A DNA stretch of 64,000 nucleotides from CAVRUF01 sp963716005 (GCA_963716005.1 OY970285.1:1054001-1118000); one strand, 5' to 3'; shown: positions 54,332 through 63,888, numbered from the stretch's first letter. Program-made: numbers and translations. The notes: generated from the sequence alone by a model not told the origin.

Positions 54332-54337
54332 AGGCTA
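54332..54337 (-). promoter_or_regulatory. -10 box of kdpD inside the kdpC stop region
   Basis: TAGCCT on the minus strand lies 6 nt before the kdpD ATG. Its TAG is also the kdpC stop codon. It would allow kdpDE to be transcribed without kdpFABC. Confidence 0.45.
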
Positions 54338-54907
54338 CGCCTCCCGGTCGAGGGCGAGGTTCAGCTCGAGCACGTTCACGCCGCGCTCGCCGAGGAACCC
54401 GAGCGAGCGGCCTTGCGTGTGCTCGTCGACGAGCGCCAGCACCTCGTCGAGGTCGAGGCCCCGCTCGTCGGCCACGCGCCGGGCCTGAAGCCGCGCGTCG
54501 GCGACCGAGATGTGCGGATCGAGGCCCGAGCCGGAGCCGGTGACCGCATCGGCCGGGATGGTCTCGTCCTCGTTCAGGCCGTTCTCCTCCCGGTAGGCCT
54601 GGAGCCGTTCCGCGACCGCGTCGAGGAGATCCGGGTTGTTCGGCCCGAGGTTCGAGGCGGAGCTCGACATCGCGTCGTAGCCGTCGCCGGCGCTCGACGC
54701 GCGCGGGTGGAAGTACTCCGGGCCGGTGAAGATCTGGCCGATCAGCTTCGACCCGACGACCGTGCCGTCTCGCTCCACGAGCGAGCCGTCGGCCCGGTTC
54801 GGGAACGCGACCTGCGCCACGCCGGTCACGACCAGCGGATAGACGAGGCCGACGAGCACGGTGAAGACGAGGAAGGCGACGACCGCGGGAACGAGCTGGC
54901 GGCGCAT
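54335..54907 (-). CDS. kdpC: potassium-transporting ATPase subunit KdpC
   Basis: 190 aa. One N-terminal membrane helix (LVPAVVAFLVFTVLVGLVYPLVVTG) and an extracytoplasmic domain with the family motifs GSKLIGQIFTGPEYFHPRAS, DAVTGSGSGLDPHISVADA and GVNVLELNLALD. It stabilises the KdpAB pump. Its ATG overlaps the kdpB stop by one base (TGATG). Confidence 0.96.
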   Translation of the reverse strand: MRRQLVPAVVAFLVFTVLVGLVYPLVVTGVAQVAFPNRADGSLVERDGTVVGSKLIGQIFTGPEYFHPRASSAGDGYDAMSSSASNLGPNNPDLLDAVAERLQAYREENGLNEDETIPADAVTGSGSGLDPHISVADARLQARRVADERGLDLDEVLALVDEHTQGRSLGFLGERGVNVLELNLALDREA

Positions 54908-56907
54908 CAGAGGATCCCCAGCTGCGTGATGACGACGTCGATCAGCTTGATCCCGATGAACGGCGCGACGATGCCGCCGAGCCCGTAGATCAGCAGGTTG
55001 CGGCGCAGGAGCGCAGCCGCGGAGACGGCCCGGAAGCGCACGCCGCGAAGGAGAGCGGGATGAGCGCGACGATCACGACGGCGTTGAAGACGACCGCCGA
55101 GAGGATCGCGGACTCGGGCGAGCCGAGAGTCCATGACGTTCATCCGGTCGAGCGCCGGGAAGACGCCCGCGAACATCGCCGGGATGATCGCGAAGTACTT
55201 GGCGACGTCGTTCGAGATCGAGAACGTGGTCAGCGCGCCGCGCGTGATGAGGAGCTGCTTGCCGACCTCGACGATCTCGATCAGCTTCGTCGGATCGGAG
55301 TCGAGGTCGACCATGTTCCCGGCCTCGCGCGCGGCCTGCGTGCCCGTGTTCATGGCGACGCCGACGTCGGCCTGGGCGAGCGCGGGCGCGTCGTTCGTCC
55401 CGTCGCCGGTCATCGCGACGAGCACGCCGCCGGCCTGCTCGCGCTTGATCAGCGCCATCTTGTCCTCGGGCGTCGCCTCGGCCAGGAAGTCGTCGACCCC
55501 GGCCTCCTCGGCGATCGCGCGCGCGGTGACCGGGTTGTCGCCGGTGATCATCACCGTGCGGATCCCCATCGCGCGCAGCTGGTGGAAGCGCTCGCTCATG
55601 CCCTCCTTGACCACGTCCTTGAGGTGCACGACTCCGAGCGTTCGCGTGCGGTCGGCGACGACGAGCGGCGTGCCACCCGACGCCGCGATGCCCGCGACGA
55701 TCTCGTCGAGCGCGGCCGGAACGGTGCCGCCCTGCTCCTCGACCCAGCGCCGCACGGAGTCGGCGGCGCCCTTGCGAATCGAGCGCCCCTCGAACTCGAC
55801 GCCGCTCATGCGCGTCTGCGCGGTGAACGGGACGAGCGTCGCGCCGTGGAGCTCGCGGCCGCGGAGCTGGTAGCGCTCCTTCGCGAGGACGACGATCGAG
55901 CGGCCCTCGGGCGTCTCGTCGGCGAGACTCGAAAGCTGGGCGGCATCGGCGAGCTCGGCCTCGTCGACGCCGGGAAGCGGAAGGAAGGCGGTCGCCTGGC
56001 GGTTGCCGAGCGTGATCGTCCCGGTCTTGTCGAGGAGGAGCGTCGAGCAGTCGCCCGCCGCCTCGACCGCGCGGCCCGAAAGCGCGAGGACGTTGCGCTG
56101 GACGAGGCGGTCCATCCCGGCGATGCCGATCGCCGAAAGCAGCGCGCCGATCGTCGTCGGGATCAGGCAGACGAGCAGCGCGACCAGCACGATCACGGAC
56201 TGCTCCGCGCCCGAGTAGACGGCGAACGGCTGCAGCGTCACGACCGCGACGAGGAAGACAAGGGTCAGGCCGGCGAGGAGGATGTCGAGCGCGATCTCGT
56301 TCGGGGTCTTCTGCCGGCTCGCGCCCTCGACGAGCGCGATCATCCGGTCCAGGAAGCTTTCGCCGGGCTGCGAGGTGACGCGCACGACGATCCGGTCGGA
56401 GAGCACGCGCGTGCCGCCGGTCACGGCCGAGCGGTCGCCGCCCGACTCGCGGATGACCGGAGCGGACTCGCCGGTGATGGCCGACTCGTCCACGCTCGCG
56501 ATGCCCTCGATCACGTCGCCGTCGGCGGGAATGACCTCGCCGGCGGAGACGACGACCTCGTCGCCGGCGCGCAGGGCCGAGCTCGCGACGTCCTCGATCG
56601 CTCCTCCGGGCCCGACCCGGTGCGCCACGGTGGCGGCGCGCGTCTTGCGGAGCGTCTCGGCCTGAGCCTTGCCTCGCCCCTCCGCCATCGCCTCCGCGAA
56701 GTTGGCGAAGAGAACGGTGAACCAGAGCCAGGCGGCGATGAGCCCGGCGAAGACGCTCGGATCCTTCACGAAGAGGACGGTCACGAGCACGCTGCCGATC
56801 TCGACGACGAACATGACCGGGTTGCGCACCATGCGGCGCGGATCGAGCTTCCAAACGCTCTCGAGCGAGGCCGGAGCGAGAATCTTGGTGTCGAGGATCG
56901 AGCTCAT
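54907..56907 (-). CDS. kdpB: potassium-transporting ATPase ATP-binding subunit KdpB
   Basis: 666 aa P-type ATPase of the Kdp pump. The actuator-domain TGES is in SAITGESAPVIRES, the phosphorylated Asp in LLLDKTGTITLG, and the hinge in MTGDGTNDAPALAQADVG. Between about 55130 and 55040 the frame leaves and returns (RLARVRDPLGGRLQRRR replaces the expected membrane segment), which points to two compensating one-base indels. The rest is normal. The ATG at 56907 overlaps the kdpA stop by 4 nt. Confidence 0.95.
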   Translation of the reverse strand: MSSILDTKILAPASLESVWKLDPRRMVRNPVMFVVEIGSVLVTVLFVKDPSVFAGLIAAWLWFTVLFANFAEAMAEGRGKAQAETLRKTRAATVAHRVGPGGAIEDVASSALRAGDEVVVSAGEVIPADGDVIEGIASVDESAITGESAPVIRESGGDRSAVTGGTRVLSDRIVVRVTSQPGESFLDRMIALVEGASRQKTPNEIALDILLAGLTLVFLVAVVTLQPFAVYSGAEQSVIVLVALLVCLIPTTIGALLSAIGIAGMDRLVQRNVLALSGRAVEAAGDCSTLLLDKTGTITLGNRQATAFLPLPGVDEAELADAAQLSSLADETPEGRSIVVLAKERYQLRGRELHGATLVPFTAQTRMSGVEFEGRSIRKGAADSVRRWVEEQGGTVPAALDEIVAGIAASGGTPLVVADRTRTLGVVHLKDVVKEGMSERFHQLRAMGIRTVMITGDNPVTARAIAEEAGVDDFLAEATPEDKMALIKREQAGGVLVAMTGDGTNDAPALAQADVGVAMNTGTQAAREAGNMVDLDSDPTKLIEIVEVGKQLLITRGALTTFSISNDVAKYFAIIPAMFAGVFPALDRMNVMDSRLARVRDPLGGRLQRRRDRRAHPALLRGVRFRAVSAAALLRRNLLIYGLGGIVAPFIGIKLIDVVITQLGIL

Positions 56908-58580
56908 GCGTTCAGGTGCTCCAGGATCGGACCGAGGGCGAGGACGGGGAAGTACGTCAGGCCGACGACGATTACGACGACTGCGACGAGGAGCCCGGCG
57001 AAGAGCGGCGTCCCGGTCGGGAACGTGCCCGCGGTCACCGGGGTGGACTGCTTGCGCGCCAGGGCGCCCGCGAGGGCGAGGGCGGCGACGATCAGGAGGA
57101 AGCGGCCGCCCAGCATCGAGAGGCCGAGCGTCGTGTTGAACCAGTCCGTGTTCCCGGTGAGGCCGCCGAACGCGGAGCCGTTGTTGTTCGAGGCCGACGT
57201 GAACGCATAGACCATCTCCGAGAGGCCGTGCGGGCCCGAGTTGAGAAGCGAGGCGGTGGCGAAGTCGGCGACCACCGAGGCGCCGGCGAATGCGAGGACG
57301 ATCGTGGGCACGACGAGCAGGTAGAGGACGACGAGCTTCATCTCCGGCGCCTGGATCTTCTTGCCCAGGTACTCGGGCGTCCTCCCGACCATCAGCCCGG
57401 CCAGGAAGACCGAGAGCAGCGCAAAGATGAGCATCCCGTAGAGGCCGGCGCCGACACCTCCCGGGCTGACCTCGCCGAACATCATGTTGATGAGCGGAAC
57501 CGCGCCGCCGAGCGGCGTGAAGCTGTCGTGCGCGCCGATCACCGCTCCGGTCGAGGTGCTGGTGGTCGTCGCGGCGAAGAGGCCGGTCGCGGCCGTGCCG
57601 AACCGGATCTCCTTCCCCTCCATGTTCCCGCCCGAGGCGTCGATCGCCGGATTGCCCTGCGCCTCGAAGGCCATGGCCGCGAAGGCGGCGCCGATCCAGA
57701 GGATGAACATCGCCGCGAAGACGGCCCAGCCCTGGCGGCGGTCCTTGGCGAGCCGCCCGAACGCGAACGTCAGCGCGAACGGGATGATCAGGATCGCCCA
57801 CATCTGGAGCAGGTTCGTGAGCGGTGTCGGGTTCTCGAACGGGTGGGCCGAGTTGGCGTTCATCGGGCCGCCGCCGTTCGTCCCGAGCTCCTTGATCGCC
57901 TCCTGGCTCGCGATCGGGCCGCGGTAGATCTCCTGCGTCGCGCCTTCGACGGTGGTCGCCTGCGCGGGACCGTCGAGCGTCTGGATGACGCCGAGCCCGG
58001 CCATGGCGAGCGCCAAGACGAGCGCGAGCGGCAAGAGGACGCGCGTGACGGAGCGGGTCAGGTCGACCCAGAAGTTCCCGATCGTCTCCGACCCGCGCCG
58101 CACGAGGCCTCGAACGAGCGCGATCGCGACCGAGATGCCGACCGCCGCCGAGACGAAGTTCTGGACGGTCAGCCCGGCCATCTGGGTCAGATGGCTCATC
58201 GTCGACTCGCCGCCGTAGTTCTGCCAGTTCGTGTTGGTGACGAAGCTGACCGCGGTGTTGAACGCGAGCGCCGGCGGCACGCCCACGGCATCGGTGGGAT
58301 CGAGCGGCAGATGCCCCTGGATCCGCTGGAGCGCGTAGAGCCCGATCACCGAGACGGCGCTGAAGGCGAGCAGCGAGAACGCATAGACGGACCAGGCCTG
58401 CTCGCGGGACGAATCGACGCCGAAGAGCCGGTAGAACGCGCGCTCGACCGGCAGGAAGATCCGGTCGCCGGGAGCGCTCTCGCCGCCGAAGACGCGCGCG
58501 AGGTAGGCGCCGAGCAGCGGCGTCGAGATGAGGACGAGCCCGACGAGAGCCGCGAGCTGCAGCCAGTTGGCGGCGCTCAT
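56904..58580 (-). CDS. kdpA: potassium-transporting ATPase potassium-binding subunit KdpA
   Basis: 558 aa channel-like subunit with about ten membrane helices. The four selectivity-filter regions are visible, for example VTNTNWQNYGGES, GTNGGGPMNANSAHPFENP and TSASNNNGSAFGG. The ATG at 58580 (MSAANWLQLAALVGLV) overlaps the kdpF stop. It is in a single open frame of normal length. Confidence 0.96.
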   Translation of the reverse strand: MSAANWLQLAALVGLVLISTPLLGAYLARVFGGESAPGDRIFLPVERAFYRLFGVDSSREQAWSVYAFSLLAFSAVSVIGLYALQRIQGHLPLDPTDAVGVPPALAFNTAVSFVTNTNWQNYGGESTMSHLTQMAGLTVQNFVSAAVGISVAIALVRGLVRRGSETIGNFWVDLTRSVTRVLLPLALVLALAMAGLGVIQTLDGPAQATTVEGATQEIYRGPIASQEAIKELGTNGGGPMNANSAHPFENPTPLTNLLQMWAILIIPFALTFAFGRLAKDRRQGWAVFAAMFILWIGAAFAAMAFEAQGNPAIDASGGNMEGKEIRFGTAATGLFAATTTSTSTGAVIGAHDSFTPLGGAVPLINMMFGEVSPGGVGAGLYGMLIFALLSVFLAGLMVGRTPEYLGKKIQAPEMKLVVLYLLVVPTIVLAFAGASVVADFATASLLNSGPHGLSEMVYAFTSASNNNGSAFGGLTGNTDWFNTTLGLSMLGGRFLLIVAALALAGALARKQSTPVTAGTFPTGTPLFAGLLVAVVVIVVGLTYFPVLALGPILEHLNA

Positions 58581-58669
58581 CCCAGCCTCTCGGGAGCGAG
58601 CAGCGCGTAGACCAGATAGGCAAGCACGGCGATCGCGGCCACGAGCCCGACGATGTCCTCGCCGCTCAT
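58577..58669 (-). CDS. kdpF: KdpF small membrane subunit
   Basis: 30 aa, a single membrane helix: MSGEDIVGLVAAIAVLAYLV then YALLAPERLG. The ending (Tyr-x-Leu-Leu-x-Pro-Glu-Arg) is the KdpF signature. Its stop overlaps the kdpA start (ATGA) and its start overlaps the stop of the 38-codon gene upstream. It stabilises the Kdp complex. Confidence 0.88.
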   Translation of the reverse strand: MSGEDIVGLVAAIAVLAYLVYALLAPERLG

Positions 58670-58782
58670 CGTCCGCCCTCCTCACGCCGGCCGACCTCGA
58701 GAATCCAGGCACAGCCGCGCACGAACAGCGCCGCGAGAGCGAAGAAGGCGATCACGACCGCGATGAAGATGACGTCGCGCAT
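58666..58782 (-). CDS. 38-aa membrane microprotein heading the kdp operon
   Basis: 38 codons: MRDVIFIAVVIAFFALAALF, then VRGCAWILEVGRREEGGR. It has one membrane helix and a charged tail. A 4-nt ATGA overlap couples it to kdpF, and a TAGAAG box 6 nt before its ATG makes it the first, leaderless gene of the operon. The unbroken overlap chain argues that it is translated. It may be an extra Kdp accessory subunit or a leader; I know of no assigned function. Confidence 0.72.
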   Translation of the reverse strand: MRDVIFIAVVIAFFALAALFVRGCAWILEVGRREEGGR

Positions 58783-58788
58783 ACGTCC

Positions 58789-58794
58789 CTTCTA
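58789..58794 (-). promoter_or_regulatory. -10-like box of the kdp operon
   Basis: TAGAAG on the minus strand lies 6 nt before the microprotein ATG at 58782. Upstream sequence to 58867 would hold the KdpE site, but no consensus could be recognised. Confidence 0.4.
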
Positions 58795-58867
58795 CTCCGC
58801 GGAAAAGCCGTTCAGGCTGGCGTTAACGCGATATCTACGGCGGCGCCGGAAACGTTGACGGGACGGC

Positions 58868-58873
58868 TACGCT
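58868..58873 (+). promoter_or_regulatory. -10 box of the M24 peptidase gene
   Basis: TACGCT lies 6 nt before the ATG at 58880, divergent from the kdp promoter. Confidence 0.4.
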
Positions 58874-58879
58874 GCCGCG

Positions 58880-60024
58880 ATGCCCGGGCTTCTTCTCTTC
58901 GGCGACACCGAGCGTTCCGCAGCGCTGCGGCACGAGGTTCCGGTCGCGATCATGGATCCGCTGCTCTTCGCGGAGGTCGACGGGCGGCGCATCGTGCTCA
59001 CGAGCAGGCTGGAATCCGATCGGGTCACGCGAGCCCTGCCGGATGCCGAGGTGCTGGACTACTTCGAGTTCGGCTGGAAGGAGCTCATCGAGGGCGGGAT
59101 GTCCTTCGCCGAGGCCGAGCGTGAGGCGGTGGCGCGGGCTGTGCGCCAGACTGGGATCGGCGACGCGATCGTTCCGGGCGACTTTCCGCTCGCGGTCGCC
59201 GAGCGGCTGCGAGCCGACGGGGTCGTGCTCACCGTGGACGACGAGACGGTGGAGTTTCGGCGACGCGCGAAATCGGCGGCGGAGCTCGACGGCATCCGCG
59301 CCGCCCAGCGAGCGGCCGAGGCCGGATTGGCCGCAGCGCGCGACCTGCTCTTCAGCGCGAGCCCGACCGAGGACGGCCGGCTGGACCGCGACGGCGAGCG
59401 GCTGCTGGCCGAGGACGTCCGCACGGCGCTGCGGGCCGCATGCGCCGAGCACGGCGCGCCATGTCCGCCCGACGTGATCGTGGCTTCCGTCCTGAGCGGC
59501 TACGGCCACGACCCGGGCAGCGGGCCGCTGCCGAGCGGACTTCCGATCGTGATCGACCTCTGGCCGCGTCACGAGGAGAGCGGCTGCTGGGCGGACATGA
59601 CCCGCACGTTCATGGTCGGGGAGCCCACGCCGCAGCACGCCGCCCTGATCGCCGACCACGCGCGCCTCTCGCTGGCCTCACTTGATGCCGCCCGGGCGGC
59701 GATCCGTCCCGGCATCCGCGGCCGCGAGCTCTACGACCTGGTCTGCGACATGCTCGAGGCGGAGGGCCACCTGACCCAGCGAACGTCTGAGGGCGACGAG
59801 ATGGAAGGCTTCCAGTTCTCCCTGGGCCACGGCGTCGGCCTCGAAGTGCACGAAGCCCCGGGCCTGGGCCTGGCCGGCCGAGACGAGCTGGTCCCCGGCG
59901 ACGTACTGGCGCTAGAGCCGGGCCTGTGGAACAAGAGATCGGCGAGGTGCGCTTCGAAGATCTCGTGCTGGTCACCGAGGACGGCTGCGAGACGCTAACG
60001 CGGTTCCCGTACGAGCTCGCCTGA
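58880..60024 (+). CDS. M24 family (Xaa-Pro type) aminopeptidase (one frameshift)
   Basis: About 380 aa. The N-terminal creatinase-like domain is followed by the pita-bread catalytic domain with metal ligands in VIDLWPRHEESGCWADMTRTF (two Asp), LGHGVGLEVHEAPGLG (His) and LALEPGLW (Glu). The frame changes near 59930; in the new frame the protein ends EIGEVRFEDLVLVTEDGCE (second Glu ligand) and LTRFPYELA at 60024. The ligand set is therefore complete only across the frameshift. It probably cleaves prolyl peptides. Confidence 0.85.
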
Positions 60025-60028
60025 CGCC

Positions 60029-60276
60029 ATGCGACACGTAACGGAGACTCGCGATGGGAGATTGTTCTCCGGGAAGGCACGACCGTCGAGGTATGGGCCG
60101 ACGGATACCAGGAGCTCGATGGCTTCTATGTGTTCGGAGTTCTTGGCGACGCGGAGGCGGCGGAAGAGCTTGATCGGGTTCTTGTCACCATGCGCACGCC
60201 GTCAGATCCTGCTCGGGTCGGGATCGCGCTTGTTCGACTCCCAGCCAGTGCCGTGGCGGAAATCACAGGCGGCTAG
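60029..60276 (+). CDS. small hypothetical protein (one frameshift)
   Basis: About 82 aa. ATG at 60029 gives MRHVTETRDG, then after a missing base near 60057 the frame continues WEIVLREGTTVEVWADGYQE and GFYVFGVLGDAEAAEELDRV to the TAG at 60276. The second part is non-repetitive and protein-like, whereas the unshifted frame runs on through the tRNA-Asn complement and is not believable. It is 4 nt from the M24 gene and probably in the same operon. No family is recognised. Confidence 0.45.
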
Positions 60277-60365
60277 TCGACCGGCGGAACGTCTCACCGC
60301 CGCGACCGACAAGGCGGGCGCGGCTCACTCCGGCGTCAGGGTAGGACTCCCGAAGGAAATTGCAT

Positions 60366-60382
60366 GTCCCCGGAACGGGGAC
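60366..60382. terminator. hairpin between the small gene and tRNA-Asn
   Basis: A 7-bp stem GTCCCCG/CGGGGAC with a GAA loop. It lies 20 nt after the 3' end of tRNA-Asn (minus) and 89 nt after the plus-strand stop, so it may end either transcript. The rest of 60277-60401 shows no gene. Confidence 0.5.
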
Positions 60383-60401
60383 GAGATTTGCTTCGGTGTG
60401 A

Positions 60402-60474
<73 letters not shown>

Positions 60475-60501
60475 TCGCTTTGGCGGGTCGGATTGTAGCC
60501 G

Positions 60502-62131
60502 CTACGCCAGCAAACTAGCCGCGTCACGAACCCTGGCCAGCTCGGCCTGGAGCTCCTTTGCATGCTCGGCGTCGGCGGACGCCAGATCGCGGCGCAGGCG
60601 GCGTTCGCGCAGGCGCAGGAGGAGCTCCCGGGCGGTCGTCTCGTCGATCGCCTCGGCGACGGCGCGGGCGTCGAGCTCAGCCACCATCGAAACCAGATCG
60701 TCGCCCGCGGACGGCTCGAGCAGGTACTCGCGCAGGCGCTGGTTCGCCTCGGAGTCGAAGTGCTCCGGGCCCGAGCTCGGCGAGCGCCGGCTTCAGGTCG
60801 GGATGCGCGCGAACGCCGGCGAGGGCGCTGCGCTCCAGCTTGTCCGCGGCGTCGATGAGCCGCGGCGAGAGCGCGGCGCCGGCGCGTGCCGTGCCGACGC
60901 GCAGCTCCACGGTCAGCCCGAGCCGGTCGTTCGCGAGCCGCCAGGCCTCGTCGCGCTCGGGCGACTGCGGAATCCCGTTCAGGATCTCCTGAACGCGGAT
61001 GTAGGCGAGCTGCCGGTCGCGCGCCCGGTCGAGCTCGAGTCGCACCCGGTGGACGGCGTACGGCTCGGCGGTCTCGAGTCGGGCCTCGAAGCCGGCCGGA
61101 TCGTCGGCCGGATCGGCGCCCTTCGGCAGCGCGACCACGCGGACGTCGAGCGACTGCCCGATCGCCAGCTCCATCCCGCGTAGCGTCGCGTCCTCCCCGG
61201 CCGCGTCGGCGTCGAAGCACAGGTACACGCGCGAGGTCAGCTTCTTCAGCTCGCGGAGCTGGTTCTCGGTGAGCGCCGTCCCCATCGAGGCGACGACGGG
61301 CTCGAGCTTGGCCTGCCGCAGCGCGATCACGTCGGTGTTTCCCTCGACGACGACGGCGCGATCCTGCTTGGCGATCGCGGCCCGCGCGAGGTGGAAGCCG
61401 TAGAGCACGTTCGACTTCTTGAAGAACTCGGTCTCGGGCGTGTTCACGTACTTGCCGCGCAGCGGGTCGTCCTCGAAGAGCTTGCGCGCCTGGAAGCCGA
61501 TCGTCCGGCCGCGCGCGTCGGCGAGCGGGAACATCAGGCGGCGCTGGAAGTAGTCGGTGCCGCGCCGCGTGACCAGGCCGGCCGCGGCGAGCTCGGCGGG
61601 CGTGTAGCCCTGCTCCTTCGCCTTGCGCGCGAGACGAGCGCCGGACGGCGACAGCCCGAGCCGGAACTCCTTGGCGATCTCCTCGCCGAGCGAGCGCGAC
61701 TCCAGGTACTCGCGCGCGAGAGCGCCCTCGTCCGTGTCCCAGAGCAGCCGCTCGTAGTAGGCGGCCGCCTGCTCGAGGAGCGCGTAGAGGCGCTCCCGGC
61801 GGCGACGGTCCTCGTCGGCATGCGGCGAGGTCTCCTCGTACTCGAGCGGCACGCGGAAGCGGTCGGCGAGCCACTCGATCGCGCCGACGAAGTCGAGCCC
61901 CTCGGTCTCCCGGACGAACGAGATCGAGTCGCCGCCGACGCCGCAGCCGAAGCAGTGGTACGTGCCCCGCGCGGGCGTGACCGAAAAGGACGGGGTCTTC
62001 TCCTCGTGGAACGGGCAGAGGCCCTTGTAGCTCCCGCCCGCCTTGCGGAGCCGGACGCGCGTCTCCACGACCTGGACGATGTCAGCGGCGGCCTTGACCG
62101 CCTCGACCGACTCGTCCTTGATCCGCGCCAT
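60502..62131 (-). CDS. dnaG: DNA primase DnaG (frameshifted C-terminus)
   Basis: Replicative primase, about 540 aa in total. The CHC2 zinc finger (LCPFHEEKTPSFSV ... YHCFGCGVGGD), the RNA polymerase core (IGFQARKLFEDDPLRGKY) and the TOPRIM motifs (AVVVEGNTDVIALRQ, VYLCFDADAAGEDA) are intact. The C-terminal DnaB-binding region changes frame near 60775 and ends in another frame (VAELDARAVAEAID to VRDAASLLA) at 60502. The C-terminus is shorter than in many bacteria. The ATG at 62131 overlaps the dgt stop by one base. Confidence 0.93.
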
Positions 62132-63081
62132 CAGAGCCTCGCAGCGTAATCGAGTGCGAACCGGTCGGTCATGCCCGAGATGTAGTCGACGATCTCCTCG
62201 GGATCGCTCCCCTCGCCGGCGAGGTGCTCGAAGATCTGCCGCACGACCTGGCGAGCCCGCTCGTGCTCGGCGCGCGTGTGGGGCCCGAGGTAGACGTGCT
62301 CGAACATGAACTCGCGCAGCGAGAGCATCGCGGCGCCGACCTCGTCGCTCTGGCGGATGTCTCCCGCGGCCGCGGAGGTCTCGACGAGGTCGTGGACGAG
62401 CCGGTCGATGCGCCGCGAGCCGCGCGGGCCGAGCACCTCGATCTCGTCCTGCGGGAGATCGTCCGCCCCGAGGATGCCGATCCGGATGGCGTCGTCGATG
62501 TCGTGGTTGATGTAGGCGACGCGGTCGACGATGCGGACGATCTTCCCCTCGAGCGTGGCCGGCTCGTTCGGGCCGGTGTGGTTCAGGATCCCGTCGCGCA
62601 CCTCGGCGGTCAGGTTCAGCGACTCGGCGATCCGCAGCGACTGCTCGTTGTGGCGAAAGCCGCGGTCGAAGCGCTCGCGCACGCACTCGTCGAGCGCCTC
62701 CTCGCCGGCGTGGCCGAACGGCGGGTGCCCGGTGTCGTGGCCGAGCCCGATCGCCTCGGTCAGATCCTCGTTCAGCCGCAGCGCCCTGGAGACGACGCGG
62801 GCGATCCCGGTCGTCTCGAGCGTGTGGGTCATCCGCGTGCGGTAGTGGTCGCCGGCCGGGTCGATGAAAACCTGCGTCTTGCCTTTCAGCCGGCGAAACG
62901 CCTTCGAGTGGAGGATCCGGTCGCGGTCGCGCTGGAACGGCGTGCGCAGGCTGCATTCCTCGTCCGGCCGCAGACGCCCGGCCGTCTCGTACGAACGCAC
63001 CGCGAGCGGCGACAGGCGGCGCTCCTCGTCCTCGCGCACACCGGCCTCGAAAGCTTCTGCGACGGTTCCCGTGACCTCCAC
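62131..63081 (-). CDS. dgt: dGTP triphosphohydrolase-like HD protein
   Basis: 316 aa HD-domain deoxynucleoside triphosphohydrolase. The conserved segments are SKAFRRLKGKTQVF, HYRTRMTHTLE (first His), AIGLGHDTGHPPFGHAGE (HD pair) and FRHNEQSLRI. The shorter length and sequence match the dGTPase-like proteins next to dnaG in actinobacteria, whose exact substrates vary. The start is GTG at 63081 with a -10 box 6 nt upstream. It is coupled to dnaG through TGATG. Confidence 0.93.
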   Translation of the reverse strand: MEVTGTVAEAFEAGVREDEERRLSPLAVRSYETAGRLRPDEECSLRTPFQRDRDRILHSKAFRRLKGKTQVFIDPAGDHYRTRMTHTLETTGIARVVSRALRLNEDLTEAIGLGHDTGHPPFGHAGEEALDECVRERFDRGFRHNEQSLRIAESLNLTAEVRDGILNHTGPNEPATLEGKIVRIVDRVAYINHDIDDAIRIGILGADDLPQDEIEVLGPRGSRRIDRLVHDLVETSAAAGDIRQSDEVGAAMLSLREFMFEHVYLGPHTRAEHERARQVVRQIFEHLAGEGSDPEEIVDYISGMTDRFALDYAARL

Positions 63082-63087
63082 GAATCC

Positions 63088-63093
63088 AGGCTA
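63088..63093 (-). promoter_or_regulatory. -10 box of dgt-dnaG
   Basis: TAGCCT on the minus strand, 6 nt before the dgt GTG. Its TAG is also the stop codon of the upstream SDR gene, the same arrangement as at kdpC/kdpD. Confidence 0.45.
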
Positions 63094-63876
63094 GATGATG
63101 ATCGGGACGCTGCCGCCGTCGACGCTCCACGCCGCGCCGGTCACGTACGACGAGCGGTCTGAGCAGAGGAACGCGATCACGGTGGCGATCTCCTCCGGCT
63201 CCGCAAGGCGCCCGAGCGGACGGCCCTTGCCCACGCTCTCGAGCACTTCCTCGCGGGTCTTCCCCGAGCGCGCGGCGGCCTGGTCGGCGAGCCCGCCCTC
63301 GGCGAGCCACGCCGGCGAAGCGGTCGGCCCGGGCGTCACCGCGTTGCAGCGGATCCCCTGGTCGGCGTAGAGATCCGCAACCAAACGCGAGAGGGAGAGA
63401 ACAGCCGCCTTGGCTACGCTGTAGTCAGGCATTCCGGTCGAAGGTCGCTTTCCCGCCGTCGAGCTCACGTTCACGATCGCGCCTCCCCCCGCCTCACGCA
63501 GTCCCGGCACGACCGCACGGATCGTCCGCACGTAACTCATGACGTTCACCTGCCACATCGCCGCCCAGTCGTCCTCGGTCAGCTCCTCGAAAGAGCGCTG
63601 GAACGCGACGCCGACGTTGTTCACGAGGACGGCGACCGGACCGAGTTCTTCCGTTACACGCGCGACCACCTCTGCCGGCGTCGCGGAATCGGCGAAGTCG
63701 CAGGCGATTCCGAGCGCCGCATTCGTGTCTGCGCGGGCCTTTTCGACCCGCGCCTCGTCGCGGCCCGTGACGACCACCCGCGCGCCCTCTTCCGCCAGGA
63801 TCCGTGCGGTTTCGAGCCCGATTCCCGCAGAGGAGCCCGTGACGAGGCAAACGCGATCTTCGAGGTTGAGACGCAT
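63091..63876 (-). CDS. short-chain dehydrogenase/reductase
   Basis: 261 aa classical SDR. The cofactor motif is CLVTGSSAGIGLETA, then LVNNVGVAFQ, the catalytic Ser in VNVSSTAGKRPS and Tyr-x-x-x-Lys in PDYSVAKAA. The C-terminus SSYVTGAAWSVDGGS is typical of the FabG-like group. The substrate is unknown. ATG 63876 is supported by a TATGGT box 6 nt upstream; the frame extends to 63930 without family sequence. Confidence 0.93.
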   Translation of the reverse strand: MRLNLEDRVCLVTGSSAGIGLETARILAEEGARVVVTGRDEARVEKARADTNAALGIACDFADSATPAEVVARVTEELGPVAVLVNNVGVAFQRSFEELTEDDWAAMWQVNVMSYVRTIRAVVPGLREAGGGAIVNVSSTAGKRPSTGMPDYSVAKAAVLSLSRLVADLYADQGIRCNAVTPGPTASPAWLAEGGLADQAAARSGKTREEVLESVGKGRPLGRLAEPEEIATVIAFLCSDRSSYVTGAAWSVDGGSVPIII

Positions 63877-63882
63877 GGGAAG

Positions 63883-63888
63883 ACCATA
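63883..63888 (-). promoter_or_regulatory. -10 box of the SDR gene
   Basis: TATGGT on the minus strand is 6 nt before the ATG at 63876. Confidence 0.45.
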
